A stretch of DNA of 64,000 bases, taken from positions 930,001-994,000 of the forward strand of contig NZ_QZMS01000011.1 in NCBI RefSeq assembly GCF_003614885.1, read 5' to 3'. Both the position numbers and the translations under genes were made by a program. Source of the stretch: Photobacterium salinisoli. GTDB lineage: Bacteria > Pseudomonadota > Gammaproteobacteria > Enterobacterales > Vibrionaceae. This document shows positions 17,854 to 26,984 of the stretch, in pieces; the first letter of the stretch is position 1, and every line of letters begins with the position of its first letter. The notes under the pieces were generated by a model. The model was not told where the DNA came from. It searched no databases and was given only the letters and a program-made list of their open reading frames with translations.

Positions 17854-18498
17854 ATGACCAATTTTGAACGATATGAGAAAACCTGCCGGGCTGTTTTTCT
17901 GGCATTGTCGGAATGGGGGCCGGTACAGGATTTCTGGCAAACTTATCAGGTACGGCCGGATTGCCAGGCGTTCGTTTTGCGCGGCCTGTCTCGCTTGTTA
18001 CCGCTGCGACAGAATGTTTTCAGAGATGCCATTGATCCCTGGCTTGAAAATGCGCAGCAGGCGCTGCAGTCTCAGGGTATGCCAGTTTCCCAATTATTGA
18101 ACAATGACACTTATCCATTTCCGTGCCGGGTCGATATTCAGGGGAATTTTCTCCCCTGCTGGGTGTGGGGCGAGTCAAAACAACTCTTGGTGATCAGTAT
18201 CATTGAGCCCAGAACCGGGCGATTTGGTTCGCCGCGAAATGTACCGGCTGAACGTTTAGTCGACAGGTACAGATGGTTTGATGCCCAGGTGATAGACGGA
18301 GAGCAGGACTGTATCAGCTTAGGGCAAACCCATTTTCATCAGTTTGTTCAAACAGACAGGAACATCGATGAGCCAAGCGTCATTGATGCGATACGCCACC
18401 CTAATCGGCGTACCCTGAATCCTGTCCTCAGTGTGACTTTAATCGCCATGATCGTTGTTGTATTTACTTGGGTGGTAACATCCCACCTTGGTTTTTAA
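17854..18498 (+). CDS. Unknown protein with a C-terminal membrane anchor
   Basis: 214 residues from ATG 17854, chosen because GGAGG lies 5 bp upstream; the frame is open back to 17779 but has no such site there. The body is soluble and rich in Trp and Arg. The last 25 residues (LSVTLIAMIVVVFTWVVTSHLGF) form one transmembrane helix, so the protein is likely tail-anchored in the inner membrane with its bulk in the cytoplasm. I recognise no domain family. Confidence 0.65.
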   Translation: MTNFERYEKTCRAVFLALSEWGPVQDFWQTYQVRPDCQAFVLRGLSRLLPLRQNVFRDAIDPWLENAQQALQSQGMPVSQLLNNDTYPFPCRVDIQGNFLPCWVWGESKQLLVISIIEPRTGRFGSPRNVPAERLVDRYRWFDAQVIDGEQDCISLGQTHFHQFVQTDRNIDEPSVIDAIRHPNRRTLNPVLSVTLIAMIVVVFTWVVTSHLGF

Positions 18499-18631
18499 CC
18501 ACAGGGAGACAGAGACTTAGCTTATTGATGTTACCGGGTTAGATAAGCCGCTCTTCACTTTAACGCTGAATTCGTTACTATGTCGCCAGATCGCCAGACC
18601 AAGCGTTGACTCTGTAATTGTAAGGAAAACC

Positions 18632-18838
18632 ATGCATAATCTTTCTTTGTTATCGGCTTCCGAGAAAAACCGCATTGAACTCGATAAGCAGGCGGCTTAC
18701 GCCGTTTGGCAGTTAAAAAACGGCAAAGCCGGGCCTGAAGTATTCTTGAATCAGGCAGAAAGTCTCTCTGATGATGACGAACGTGCTTTCTATGAAAAAG
18801 CGGTAGAGAAATACAAAAACCAGATGGGAATTGCCTGA
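18632..18838 (+). CDS. Small hypothetical protein, DUF3283-like
   Basis: 68 residues, charged and helical (IELDKQAAYAVWQLKNGKAG, then ERAFYEKAVEKYKNQMG). AAGGAAAACC precedes the ATG, a strong ribosome-binding site. It resembles the short Vibrionaceae proteins grouped as DUF3283, though I assign that from memory of the pattern. No signal peptide or membrane segment. Function unknown. Confidence 0.65.
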   Translation: MHNLSLLSASEKNRIELDKQAAYAVWQLKNGKAGPEVFLNQAESLSDDDERAFYEKAVEKYKNQMGIA

Positions 18839-18850
18839 CAGCGTCTCAAT

Positions 18851-19780
18851 TTAACGCATGGCTTTTTCCACTCTCTGACTTCTTTTGAAGGGGATTGGCA
18901 TGACTTCGCTGGCAGTGAGCGCGCCAATCACAATAAACGCCATGGCAATCATTGTTTGTCCGGTGAGTGGTTCGGAAAAGAGTGGGACAGCCATCAGTGC
19001 CGCTAAAACCGGGGTAAAAGCACCCAGCGCGGCACTCATTTCAGCCCCCAGCCGGGAAATAGCCAAGGTATAACACAGGCTGGAAACTATCCCCACACCG
19101 ACTCCCTGAACCAGAAAATGGTACATCACTTCCTGAGCGTCTACCGACATCAAATTAAACGTCATTGTCTGGCTGAGAAAGCCAGCCAGCAGCAGGCCAC
19201 ACCCTGATAGTGCAATCACAGCGGCCCCTTCTATTGCCGACAGGCCAGAGACGCGCATCGCTATGGTAAACCAGGCCCAGCTAAAACTCGCCAGTAACAG
19301 AATGGCATAACCCACCAACATACCCGGCTGTCCACCGACCAGTGATTTGGCGACAAAGCACACTACGCCCAATGCGATAAACACTAAACCAGTCCGGCGC
19401 ATTGGTGAAAGAGGTTCGCGAAAGCAGACAACGGCAATGCCAGATACAAGCAGCGGCAGTATGCCCGGGATTAAGGAAGCGCCATCGGCAACGGGCACAT
19501 AATGCAAACCGTATCCGGCGATAAACAGATAGGGTAGCCCGGCCCCCCAGCAAATCAGCACTAAGTATCGCTTCGGGGTCTGAAAAATGTGCCTGACTTT
19601 ATGCCGGCACAGCCAGCCAAACAGCAGGGCTGCGGGAACGAAGCGTATCAGAGCAATATCGGCGATGGTCAGATCTGACTGGCTGGAGGCCCGCAGCGAA
19701 ATAAAAAAACCTGACCAGATCATTAACGTTACTGTCATGGCTAACAGTCCGGTCAGCAGTGAGGACGTGTTATTTTGCAT
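18851..19780 (-). CDS. EamA-family (DMT) transporter
   Basis: 309 residues with about ten hydrophobic segments in two EamA repeats. The first starts LLAMTVTLMIWSGFFISLRAS; the second contains YAILLLASFSWAWFTIAMRVSG. This is the drug/metabolite transporter fold of exporters such as RhaT-, YdcZ- and RarD-type proteins. It is divergent from an Lrp-type regulator 181 bp away. Lrp-type genes next to DMT exporters often control amino-acid efflux, so an amino acid is a reasonable but unproven substrate. Confidence 0.88.
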   Translation of the reverse strand: MQNNTSSLLTGLLAMTVTLMIWSGFFISLRASSQSDLTIADIALIRFVPAALLFGWLCRHKVRHIFQTPKRYLVLICWGAGLPYLFIAGYGLHYVPVADGASLIPGILPLLVSGIAVVCFREPLSPMRRTGLVFIALGVVCFVAKSLVGGQPGMLVGYAILLLASFSWAWFTIAMRVSGLSAIEGAAVIALSGCGLLLAGFLSQTMTFNLMSVDAQEVMYHFLVQGVGVGIVSSLCYTLAISRLGAEMSAALGAFTPVLAALMAVPLFSEPLTGQTMIAMAFIVIGALTASEVMPIPFKRSQRVEKAMR

Positions 19781-19961
19781 CAGCGTAATCCTTGCGATTG
19801 TAGTGACTTCAGTATCCGCAAAAGCACGCGATAATAGTTGGCAAACTTAACCATTCGTTTATTGTTTGTTGGTTAAATTTTCCAATTTAATTCAGATTAG
19901 TGAATTATTTTACTAACTTGGTATTGATGATGAGTAATGAAGCGACAGGGATACGGGTGTG

Positions 19962-20411
19962 ATGGATAAAAAAGATAAGCAGATTCTGGCTGAAATACAG
20001 CGCGATGCGCGGCAGAGCACCGCTGAGATAGCCGATAAGGTTGGCCTGTCGGTGTCACCTTGCGCCAGGCGAATCAAGAAGCTGGAATCAGACGGTATTA
20101 TCGCCGGGTATCAGGCCACCCTGGACAGACAGAAGCTGGGACTGATAATGACGTTTTTTGTTAATGTCAGCCTGAATAATCACAGGGATCAACCGATAGA
20201 CGAGTTTGAACAGGTAATGTCAGGAATGGCTGAGGTGATCAGCGCGCATGTGATATCCGGAGCACACGATTATCTGTTAGAAGTGGTCGCCAGAGATTTA
20301 CCCCATTACGAAGCTTTCATCCGCAAACTACAGACCCTGACCATGGTCAAAGATATTCATACAAACCTGGCTATCCGGACGGTCAAAACCGGTCAGCAGC
20401 TACCGATTTAA
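19962..20411 (+). CDS. Lrp/AsnC-family transcriptional regulator
   Basis: 149 residues: an N-terminal HTH (MDKKDKQILAEIQRDARQSTAEIADKVGLSVSPCARRIKKLE) followed by an AsnC ligand-binding RAM domain with the characteristic GAHDYLLEVVARDLPHYEAFI and a C-terminal helix. Start set at ATG 19962; GTG 19959 in frame is possible. It probably controls the divergent DMT exporter gene in response to an amino acid. Confidence 0.9.
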   Translation: MDKKDKQILAEIQRDARQSTAEIADKVGLSVSPCARRIKKLESDGIIAGYQATLDRQKLGLIMTFFVNVSLNNHRDQPIDEFEQVMSGMAEVISAHVISGAHDYLLEVVARDLPHYEAFIRKLQTLTMVKDIHTNLAIRTVKTGQQLPI

Positions 20412-20445
20412 CCTCTCTTTTTTGTCACTAATGTCAATTTTTTTG

Positions 20446-20480
20446 CTCGCGTTTCTTAAGGGTTTCTTAAGAAACGCGAG
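20446..20480 (+). promoter_or_regulatory. PmrA-type box within a 15-bp inverted repeat, upstream of dgkA
   Basis: CTTAAG-N5-CTTAAG at 20455-20471 exactly matches the PmrA/BasR consensus YTTAAK-N5-YTTAAK. It sits inside a perfect 15-bp inverted repeat, CTCGCGTTTCTTAAG / CTTAAGAAACGCGAG, with a 5-nt centre. No T-run follows, so it is not a terminator. It lies about 190 bp before dgkA. Control of dgkA and the downstream transferase by a PmrA/CarR-type response regulator is inferred; no such regulator gene is in the window. Confidence 0.7.
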
Positions 20481-20672
20481 TCATACTGTATCTTTAATAT
20501 TGATGTAAAGCGTTTTTCTGAATTGATGATGACAGAAAAGTGCTTAACCTCACAGATTGAAAAATGTGTTCGTCTGTAAGCGGGAGCAACATCATAACTG
20601 GGTTTTTGCCGATTGTCGGCAGAGCAATATTTCACTATTTTCGGCCGTCTTAATGACTAAGCAAGGAACACT

Positions 20673-21041
20673 ATGAAACCGGGTAACACTGGATTAGTGC
20701 GAATCGTGAAAGCGGCGGGCTATTCGGTACAGGGACTGAAAGCCGCCTGGCAGTACGAAGCGGCTATCAGACAGGAAATTATTCTGCTTGTTGTATTAAC
20801 AACCATTTCATTTTTCCTGCCTGTCAGTTTTATCGAGCACATCTTGCTCGTTGCCAGTTTATTTCTGGTTGTGATCGTTGAGCTGCTGAATTCGGCAATC
20901 GAGGCTGTGGTAGACCGTATTGGCAGTGAATTTCATGAGTTAAGTGGCCGGGCGAAAGACATTGGTTCTGCGGCGGTATTCATTTCTCTGCTGCTGGCCG
21001 GAGGCATCTGGCTGGCGATCATCCTGAAGCTGTTTTGGTAA
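20673..21041 (+). CDS. dgkA: Diacylglycerol kinase DgkA
   Basis: 122 residues, the trimeric integral-membrane kinase that phosphorylates diacylglycerol to phosphatidate. Three transmembrane helices are visible (about 31-49, 52-71, 98-118). The signature ELLNSAIEAVVDRIG near residues 70-84 contains the catalytic Glu and the nucleotide-binding Asn/Glu. AAGGAACACT precedes the ATG. The downstream gene, 37 bp from the stop, encodes an LtaS/MdoB-like transferase whose reaction would release diacylglycerol, so DgkA can recycle its by-product. Confidence 0.96.
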   Translation: MKPGNTGLVRIVKAAGYSVQGLKAAWQYEAAIRQEIILLVVLTTISFFLPVSFIEHILLVASLFLVVIVELLNSAIEAVVDRIGSEFHELSGRAKDIGSAAVFISLLLAGGIWLAIILKLFW

Positions 21042-21077
21042 ACCTTTGGTGATACCAAATATTTGGATCTCTTTATA

Positions 21078-23048
21078 ATGCAAAAGCTTAAAACTCTAAC
21101 CGGGGTGATGTTTCCCATCGTCCTGTTTGCTCTGCTGTCGCTCATTTTGCTCAGTGTATCCCGCGTTGTGCTCACATTCTGGCAGATTGATCATATTACC
21201 GGTTGGCAAGACTGGTCTTCGATCCTGTTACAAGGCGTCAGAGTGGATGTCTCTACGCTTTGCTGGTTGTTGATCCTTCCTTCACTGTTATTGGCCTTGT
21301 TGCCAACCCAAGGTCTTTTGGGGCAGATTTGGTTATTCATTCTCCGGTTATGGCTGGTGGCGGGTTTGTGGGTTCTGGTGTACATGGAACTGGCGACCCC
21401 AAGTTTTATTAGCGAATATAATTTGCGCCCGAACCGCCTGTTTCTTGAATACCTGATTTATCCGAAAGAAGTCTTCAGCATGTTGTGGGTCGGCTATAAG
21501 CTGGAACTGGCTGTCGGACTGATTGGTTCGGTATTAACCTTGTGCGTTGGCTGGTTACTCAGTGGCTATGCTGTGCGTAATTTGGATGCTCATCGCTGGT
21601 ACTGGCGTCCTGTGCTGGCCATTTTTGTCGTGGCTCTTGGCGTAATGGGGGCGCGTTCAACCTTCCAGCACCGGCCGTTGAATCCAGCCATGGTGGCATT
21701 TTCTACCGATCCGCTGTTGAACGATCTGACTCTGAATTCCTCTTATTCTGTCATTTTTGCTGCCAAGAACATGGCCTCTGAGAAGAACGCGGAAGAGTTT
21801 TACGGAACCATGCCGCTGGAGGACATCATTGCAAACGTACGTGCCTCTTCTGGCCGTCCTGAGGCTTTCTTATCAGATGACATTCCAACACTGAATACTA
21901 ATTTGCCAACCGTTGAAGGTAAGAAAAATCTGGTGATTCTGCTTCAGGAAAGCCTGGGTGCACGTTTTGTCGGCGGCTTAGGTGGTCTGCCGCTCACGCC
22001 AAATTTGGATGCCCTGATGCAAGAAGGCTGGAACTTCACTCAGGTATATGCCACAGGAACGCGCTCTGTGCGTGGTATTGAAGCCATGACAACCGGTTTT
22101 ACACCCACGCCTTCCCGCGCGGTTGTGAAGTTAAGTAAAAGCCAGACTGGGTTTTATACCATCGCCGAGCTGCTGGATCGCCAGGGATACCACACTCAGT
22201 TTATCTATGGCGGGGAAAGCCATTTTGACAATATGAAGTCTTTCTTCCTGGGTAATGGCTTTGAGGATATTGTTGATTTGCCTGATTTCGTCAATCCTAA
22301 GTTCGTAGGCTCCTGGGGCGCGTCGGATCAGGATTTGTATCAGATGGCAGACAAACAATTTACCAAGCTGCATAAAACCGGCCAGCCATTTTTCAGCCTG
22401 GTGTTCACCAGTAGTAACCACTCACCTTACGAATTCCCCGATGGTGAAATTGAGTTATACGAACAACCTGAGCATACCCGAAATAATGCGGTGAAGTATT
22501 CCGATAAAGCCTTAGGTGAGTTTTTTGCCAAAGCCAAACAATCTGAATACTGGAAAGACACCGTTTTCATTGTCATTGCCGACCATGATGCCCGTGCCGA
22601 AGGCAATGTACCGGTTCCGGTCGACCGCTTTCATATTCCGGCCCTGATACTGGGCGGCGATATTCAGCCCCGTCAGGATGATCGCCTGGCCAGCAATATT
22701 GATATGGCGCCTACTTTGCTGTCACTGATCGGTGCTGATAATACTTCCCCTATGATTGGGCATGACATGACTAAAGAGATTGCGCCGGAATATCAGCGGG
22801 CAATGATGCAGTTCGACAAGAACTTCGGTTATCTGACCAGAGATAAGCTGGTCGTGCTGCAGCCGGGTAAAGCCCCCATTGGATACCAGTATGATTTTTC
22901 CCGGCAGACATTAACGCCTTCGGGTATTTCTGAGCCGGAATCCAAACGTGCGCTGGCGCATGCCTTGTTGGGTGGCAAGCTCTACAGGGAAGGGCGTTAT
23001 CGTCTGCCACCGCCAGATCAACAGCAAGAGATGGCCTTGAACCACTAA
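21078..23048 (+). CDS. LtaS/MdoB-like phosphoglycerol transferase (sulfatase fold)
   Basis: About 656 residues; ATG 21078 is preferred over TTG 21063. Five hydrophobic segments occupy the first 210 residues. A periplasmic sulfatase-fold domain follows, with the metal-binding segment NLVILLQESLG, the nucleophile region YATGTRSVRGIEAM, GGESHFDNMKSFF and IADHDAR. ATGTRSVRGIEA matches the LtaS/MdoB group (COG1368) better than the EptA phosphoethanolamine transferases. Such enzymes move glycerol-phosphate from phosphatidylglycerol to a periplasmic or surface glycan and release diacylglycerol. The acceptor here is unknown. A terminator follows the gene. Confidence 0.85.
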   Translation: MQKLKTLTGVMFPIVLFALLSLILLSVSRVVLTFWQIDHITGWQDWSSILLQGVRVDVSTLCWLLILPSLLLALLPTQGLLGQIWLFILRLWLVAGLWVLVYMELATPSFISEYNLRPNRLFLEYLIYPKEVFSMLWVGYKLELAVGLIGSVLTLCVGWLLSGYAVRNLDAHRWYWRPVLAIFVVALGVMGARSTFQHRPLNPAMVAFSTDPLLNDLTLNSSYSVIFAAKNMASEKNAEEFYGTMPLEDIIANVRASSGRPEAFLSDDIPTLNTNLPTVEGKKNLVILLQESLGARFVGGLGGLPLTPNLDALMQEGWNFTQVYATGTRSVRGIEAMTTGFTPTPSRAVVKLSKSQTGFYTIAELLDRQGYHTQFIYGGESHFDNMKSFFLGNGFEDIVDLPDFVNPKFVGSWGASDQDLYQMADKQFTKLHKTGQPFFSLVFTSSNHSPYEFPDGEIELYEQPEHTRNNAVKYSDKALGEFFAKAKQSEYWKDTVFIVIADHDARAEGNVPVPVDRFHIPALILGGDIQPRQDDRLASNIDMAPTLLSLIGADNTSPMIGHDMTKEIAPEYQRAMMQFDKNFGYLTRDKLVVLQPGKAPIGYQYDFSRQTLTPSGISEPESKRALAHALLGGKLYREGRYRLPPPDQQQEMALNH

Positions 23049-23054
23049 ATGACT

Positions 23055-23087
23055 GAGCCGCCTTTAAACAGGCGGCTTTTTCTTTTT
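23055..23087 (+). terminator. Terminator after the phosphoglycerol transferase gene
   Basis: GAGCCGCC / GGCGGCTT stem with an 8-nt loop followed by TTTTTCTTTTT, 7 bp past the stop. It ends the dgkA operon. Confidence 0.88.
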
Positions 23088-23194
23088 GGTGATGGTATGT
23101 CACAAGGGGCAGATTGGACGCTACGGATGAGCATCAAATTGGTGCTACGCTGAAGCATACGGGTTATTTCTGCAATTAAGTGCGGGGTTTATAC

Positions 23195-23416
23195 ATGACA
23201 GCGGTTTGGATTATTGCCATTATTTTTGGTGCACTTATTGTGCAGCAATACCTTCGCCTTCAGGCGAAACAGAAGGACAGGGAGCGACTTGCCAGCCAGG
23301 AAGCGGACGCTTTGAGAGCGGAAATGACCGAACTCAGAGAACGGCTGTCCGTACTGGAAAAGATAGTTACCGACAAAGGCTATCAGATTAAAGAAGACAT
23401 AGAAAAACTGCCTTAG
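23195..23416 (+). CDS. Small membrane-anchored coiled-coil protein, PspB-like
   Basis: 73 residues from ATG 23195. Residues 2-21 (TAVWIIAIIFGALIVQQYL) are a transmembrane helix. A charged heptad-patterned segment follows (KQKDRERLASQEADALRAEMTELRERLSVLEKIV). Size and layout match phage-shock protein B, which binds PspA and PspC at the inner membrane. No pspA, pspC or pspF gene is adjacent, so the assignment is by architecture only. Confidence 0.6.
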   Translation: MTAVWIIAIIFGALIVQQYLRLQAKQKDRERLASQEADALRAEMTELRERLSVLEKIVTDKGYQIKEDIEKLP

Positions 23417-23420
23417 CAGC

Positions 23421-24014
23421 TTAAATCACAGCGGACCTCTCCATACTGTACTGGCTCAGGCTATGATCCAGTTTGTCCAGTAACGGTCCGGATCGCATCA
23501 AGATCAACTCCGCTTCTTCTGAGTGAACAAATTGCCCCTGAGATGCGGCGTTGCCTAGCTTAACGATATCAAGCAAGGCATCGGCTAGGTGTTGATTGAT
23601 AACATTTTCTTTTGCCAGCCTGTGCAGCTGCGCAGGCAGAGAATAACGGCTTGAGCGTAGATCGGGCTGATACCGGCGTACGATTTTTTCTATTTCTACC
23701 CGCAAGGCGATAAAGGCAAGGGCAGCATCCACACCCTGGTATCCACTGGTTTGCTCGGGGCCATCTATTTCAGCTGCAGCCTGCTCAACTTTTTCCAGCG
23801 CGTTTTTCATTTCAACTTTGATCCCCCCTGGCAGCTCCAGCGATTTCAGGTAAGGAAATACCCAGGGCAGAGTCGCTAATACCATAAGTACAATAGTGAT
23901 GGCATCGACATCTATGGTATCGACAAACACATGGGTATATGCCAGAACCAGAAAGACGAGGGAAAACGCGGATGCAATGATCATAACAGCCTTCCTTGCT
24001 GATAAATTTTTCAC
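23421..24014 (-). CDS. Unknown inner-membrane protein with a cytoplasmic helical domain
   Basis: 197 residues. Two transmembrane segments (about 8-28 and 37-56) are followed by a soluble helical domain. The domain contains ALAFIALRVEIEKIVRRYQP and ADALLDIVKLGNAASQGQFV, a pattern reminiscent of DUF4145-like RNase-toxin-associated or HEPN-type helices. I cannot assign a family. It is convergent with the PspB-like gene, the two stops lying 4 bp apart. Confidence 0.6.
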   Translation of the reverse strand: MKNLSARKAVMIIASAFSLVFLVLAYTHVFVDTIDVDAITIVLMVLATLPWVFPYLKSLELPGGIKVEMKNALEKVEQAAAEIDGPEQTSGYQGVDAALAFIALRVEIEKIVRRYQPDLRSSRYSLPAQLHRLAKENVINQHLADALLDIVKLGNAASQGQFVHSEEAELILMRSGPLLDKLDHSLSQYSMERSAVI

Positions 24015-24107
24015 GATTAGGTGGTTAAAAACACGACAAATTATCGGATAGGGTGAAAAAGGACGTAAATTTGTCAGCGGTGTTCATTAATGTAGCAGGA
24101 AAACTCA

Positions 24108-24932
24108 TTATACGTGTTTCATATAGTGACCGGGCGTGATGCCCATTGCACTTTTGAAATGGCGATGAAAATGGCTCTGGTCGTGAAACCCTGCTTCTGC
24201 GGCCGCATCCTTAATCGAGAGTCCGCGTTTGAGCATGTGTCTGGCCAGTCTGAGCCTGGCCTGTATCTGATAGGCGTGCGGCGGTAAACCAAATTGGCGT
24301 TTGAAGGCCCGCACCAGGCTGAAAGGGGTCATGCAGGCAAGGGCCGCCAGTTCTGTCAGGCTGACTGGCCACTGCGGGTACTCATCCAGAAATTCTTTCA
24401 CCAGATACAGCGATTGTGCTGAACCTTTGGCAGGTTTGATATTCAGCCGGGAACCGCCATGCTTCAGTACCAGCCGCGTCAGTGTGGTGTAGAGCAGGGT
24501 TTCCCTGAGCAGAGTATCTTCAGAATGGTCTAGCGTATTGAACAAGTGACGTAAACTGGCGGCTAATTCATCATCTTTCACCACGGACTGCCGAAAGTAA
24601 GGCGCGCCGTATTCGGGCTGTCCTAAATCCTGGCTGATTTGTTCAAAATGCTGAGGTAACGGATACAGGGCGCGATAACTCCAGCCAGTTTCCGTAGCGG
24701 AATAGCCAGTGTGAATCTCGTCTGCGTTCACCAGAATAATGGTGTTTTGTGGGGCCAGATGCTCAGCGCCGTTGTGGTAAAAACCTTGGGCACCTTCGCT
24801 GATCACGCCGATGCAATAACCTTCGTGAGAGTGGCGGGAGAAAGTTTGTTCAATATAATCAGCATTCAGATATTCCAGGCCATCCAGTTCATCGACATGT
24901 CCGTATGTGATCTTCGCTTTCTGCCTGCCCAT
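24108..24932 (-). CDS. AraC-family transcriptional regulator
   Basis: About 274 residues from MGRQKAK (ATG 24932); the frame is open to 24968. An N-terminal cupin arm (HSHEGYCIGVISEGAQGFYHNG, then NADEIHTGYSATE) is followed by a two-HTH DNA-binding domain (about 175-272; LTELAALACMTPFSLVRAFKRQFG and SIKDAAAEAGFHDQSHFHRHFKSAMGITPGHY). The cupin suggests direct binding of a small ligand. The target is not evident; AraC regulators of this subtype often control a nearby LysE or EamA exporter. Confidence 0.88.
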   Translation of the reverse strand: MGRQKAKITYGHVDELDGLEYLNADYIEQTFSRHSHEGYCIGVISEGAQGFYHNGAEHLAPQNTIILVNADEIHTGYSATETGWSYRALYPLPQHFEQISQDLGQPEYGAPYFRQSVVKDDELAASLRHLFNTLDHSEDTLLRETLLYTTLTRLVLKHGGSRLNIKPAKGSAQSLYLVKEFLDEYPQWPVSLTELAALACMTPFSLVRAFKRQFGLPPHAYQIQARLRLARHMLKRGLSIKDAAAEAGFHDQSHFHRHFKSAMGITPGHYMKHV

Positions 24933-25041
24933 TATGCTGCCTTTGAAATACCCGGTGTTATCCGGCACTTTATCTTAATTTCCCGCTGGCTGTTTTGTAC
25001 GAAATTGTCTTTTCGTTATCAGTCTGTGTAGGCAAGGTTTC

Positions 25042-25800
25042 CTATACTCTGTCCACCGTAATGCCTTTTTCGGCGAAATCATGCAGGCTGCTTTCTGACA
25101 GGGCTTGGTCAGTGATAACTTTGTCAAAGCTGCTGATGTCGAGCGCATGGAAAGTCGCGACTTTACCGTACTTTGACGCGTCTGTGACCAGATAATTGGT
25201 TTTTGCTGCCGCCACGATAGCCCGTTTCACCGTCACTTTGTCTTCGCTGGGTGTGGATATCCCGCGTTGATTCCAGGATGACGACGAGATGAACGCCATA
25301 TCCACATTCATTTCCCTTAATAAGGTTACCGCTTTGTCTCCCACACAGGATTGATTGTGGCGATCGACTTTTCCGCCAGTGTGATAAAGCACGCAATCTG
25401 AATGCGCCATCAGATACGCGGCGATGGCGAAATCATTGGTGATCACTGTCAGATCATCCCTGTGGTTTAACTGGTGCGCAATTTCCAGCGTCGTGGTTCC
25501 CGCATCCAGATAAATCGTACTGTGAGGCTTGATATAGCTGGCCGCATGTTGCCCGATCCTGGCTTTTTCATCCCGTTGCTGGGCGATTTTATCATCGTGG
25601 GGCAGCTCGATGTGAATGGACTCTGACAACTGCACGCCACCAGAAACTGACATTACCCGGCCATCGGCCTCCAGCTTGGCAATATCACGGCGTATGGTCA
25701 TGTGAGACACATCCAGATGTTGTGTCAGCTCACTGATGCTGATGACTTGTTGGTTTCCTAATAAGGCCAGGATGGCTCGTTGACGTTCAGCAGGAATCAT
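25042..25800 (-). CDS. DeoR-family repressor of the tetronate operon
   Basis: 252 residues: DeoR HTH (about 5-57; ISISELTQHLDVSHMTIRRDIAKLEADGRV) and a sugar-phosphate sensor domain with YLDAGTTTLEIA, TNDFAIAAYL, GGKVDR and VTDASKYGK. Proteins of this family bind a phosphorylated intermediate and release DNA. It is divergent from the ltnD operon, and three copies of TATAACATA lie in the gap. A phosphorylated C4 acid such as 3-oxo-tetronate-4-phosphate is the likely inducer, by inference. Confidence 0.9.
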   Translation of the reverse strand: MIPAERQRAILALLGNQQVISISELTQHLDVSHMTIRRDIAKLEADGRVMSVSGGVQLSESIHIELPHDDKIAQQRDEKARIGQHAASYIKPHSTIYLDAGTTTLEIAHQLNHRDDLTVITNDFAIAAYLMAHSDCVLYHTGGKVDRHNQSCVGDKAVTLLREMNVDMAFISSSSWNQRGISTPSEDKVTVKRAIVAAAKTNYLVTDASKYGKVATFHALDISSFDKVITDQALSESSLHDFAEKGITVDRV

Positions 25801-26082
25801 AGGGTTTTTTCGCTCACACTGATCAATAACGGCATCAAGTCTAACACGTTAGCACGTTACTGGTGTGAATTTTTGTTAGTCATGGTGAGAATGTGTGAAA
25901 TATAACATACTGATTTTTATAACATAGGTGCGAAATCACCGATTTGTTCACCCAACAGATCAGATCGGAGGTGTATGTTTGTGTTAATTTTTGTGACGAA
26001 CTCGGCAGAATGATCCTGAGTCAGCACCTAGAATCACAAACATGAACATTAATTCACAAAATATAACATAAGGGCCTGCACA
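25801..26082. promoter_or_regulatory. Divergent promoter region with repeated TATAACATA motifs
   Basis: TATAACATA occurs at 25901-25909, 25918-25926 (as TTATAACATA) and 26062-26070. Partly inverted copies occur near 25974 (TATGTTTGTG) and 26036 (CACAAACATG). The spacing and placement on both sides of the divergent promoters fit operators of the DeoR-family repressor. No gene is seen in this stretch. Confidence 0.55.
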
Positions 26083-26982
26083 ATGAGTGAAATGCATTCT
26101 GTTGCGGTGATCGGACTGGGTTCTATGGGGATGGGTGTGGCGAAGTCCTGTATCCGGGCCGGATTTGATGTGTACGGTATTGATCTGAGCGATGCGGCCC
26201 GTCAGGCACTGGCTGCTGCGGGTGCAAAGGGCACGTCTCATCAATGCACCGATTTTGCAGCTCAGCTTGATGCCGTGATTGTGCTGGTGGTCAATGCGAA
26301 GCAGGTGAACGCTGTGTTGTTTGATTCGGGTCTGGCTGCAAGGTTAAAAGCCGGTACGCCTGTAATGGTGTGCGCCACTATCTCTGCCGACGATGCAAAA
26401 GCTATCGAAGCCGGACTGGCACAGTACGACTTATGTATGCTGGATGCCCCTTTGTCGGGCGGTGCTGCGAAAGCGGCCAGCGGGGAGCTGACAGTGATGG
26501 CATCCGGTGAGCCGTGTGTGTTTGACCAGCTGGAACCTGTACTGAATGCTGTTGCGGCCAAGGTTTACAACGTGGGGCCGGAGATTGGGAAAGGCTCGAC
26601 GGTGAAAATTATTCACCAGTTGCTGGCTGGCGTTCACATTGCGGTGGGAGCCGAAGCCATGGCTATGGCAGCGCGTGCCGGTATTCCGCTGGATCTGATG
26701 TACGACGTGGTCACCAACGCGGCTGGCAATTCCTGGATGTTTGAAAACCGCATGAAGCATGTGGTGGAGGGGGATTACACCCCAACCTCAATGGTCGATA
26801 TTTTTGTCAAAGACCTGGGCTTGGTGGCCGACAGTGCAAAAGCGATGCACTTCCCGCTGCCGCTTGCCAGCACCGCGCTCAATATGTTTACCGAGGCCAG
26901 TAATGCCGGCTTTGGTCAGGAAGACGACAGCGCCGTCATTAAGATTTTCTCGGGCATCGAACTGCCGAAAAAGGAGCGTTAA
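26083..26982 (+). CDS. ltnD: L-threonate dehydrogenase LtnD
   Basis: 299 residues of the beta-hydroxyacid dehydrogenase family. The N-terminal Rossmann motif VIGLGSMGMGVA is at about 9-20, the substrate loop DAPLSGGAAKAASGELTVMASG around 124-145, and the catalytic Lys lies in GKGSTVKIIHQLLAG. It would oxidise L-threonate at C2 to 2-oxo-tetronate with NAD+. The start follows AAGGGCCTGCACA. It is the first gene of a six-gene operon, and otnK starts 2 bp after its stop. Assignment to LtnD rather than another member rests on the otnK-otnC-otnI context. Confidence 0.88.
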   Translation: MSEMHSVAVIGLGSMGMGVAKSCIRAGFDVYGIDLSDAARQALAAAGAKGTSHQCTDFAAQLDAVIVLVVNAKQVNAVLFDSGLAARLKAGTPVMVCATISADDAKAIEAGLAQYDLCMLDAPLSGGAAKAASGELTVMASGEPCVFDQLEPVLNAVAAKVYNVGPEIGKGSTVKIIHQLLAGVHIAVGAEAMAMAARAGIPLDLMYDVVTNAAGNSWMFENRMKHVVEGDYTPTSMVDIFVKDLGLVADSAKAMHFPLPLASTALNMFTEASNAGFGQEDDSAVIKIFSGIELPKKER

Positions 26983-26984
26983 TT

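Noticed and set aside
21078..23048. EptA-type phosphoethanolamine transferase
   Set aside because: The PmrA box made this tempting, but the nucleophile region ATGTRSVRGIEA is of the LtaS/MdoB type rather than the EptA type.
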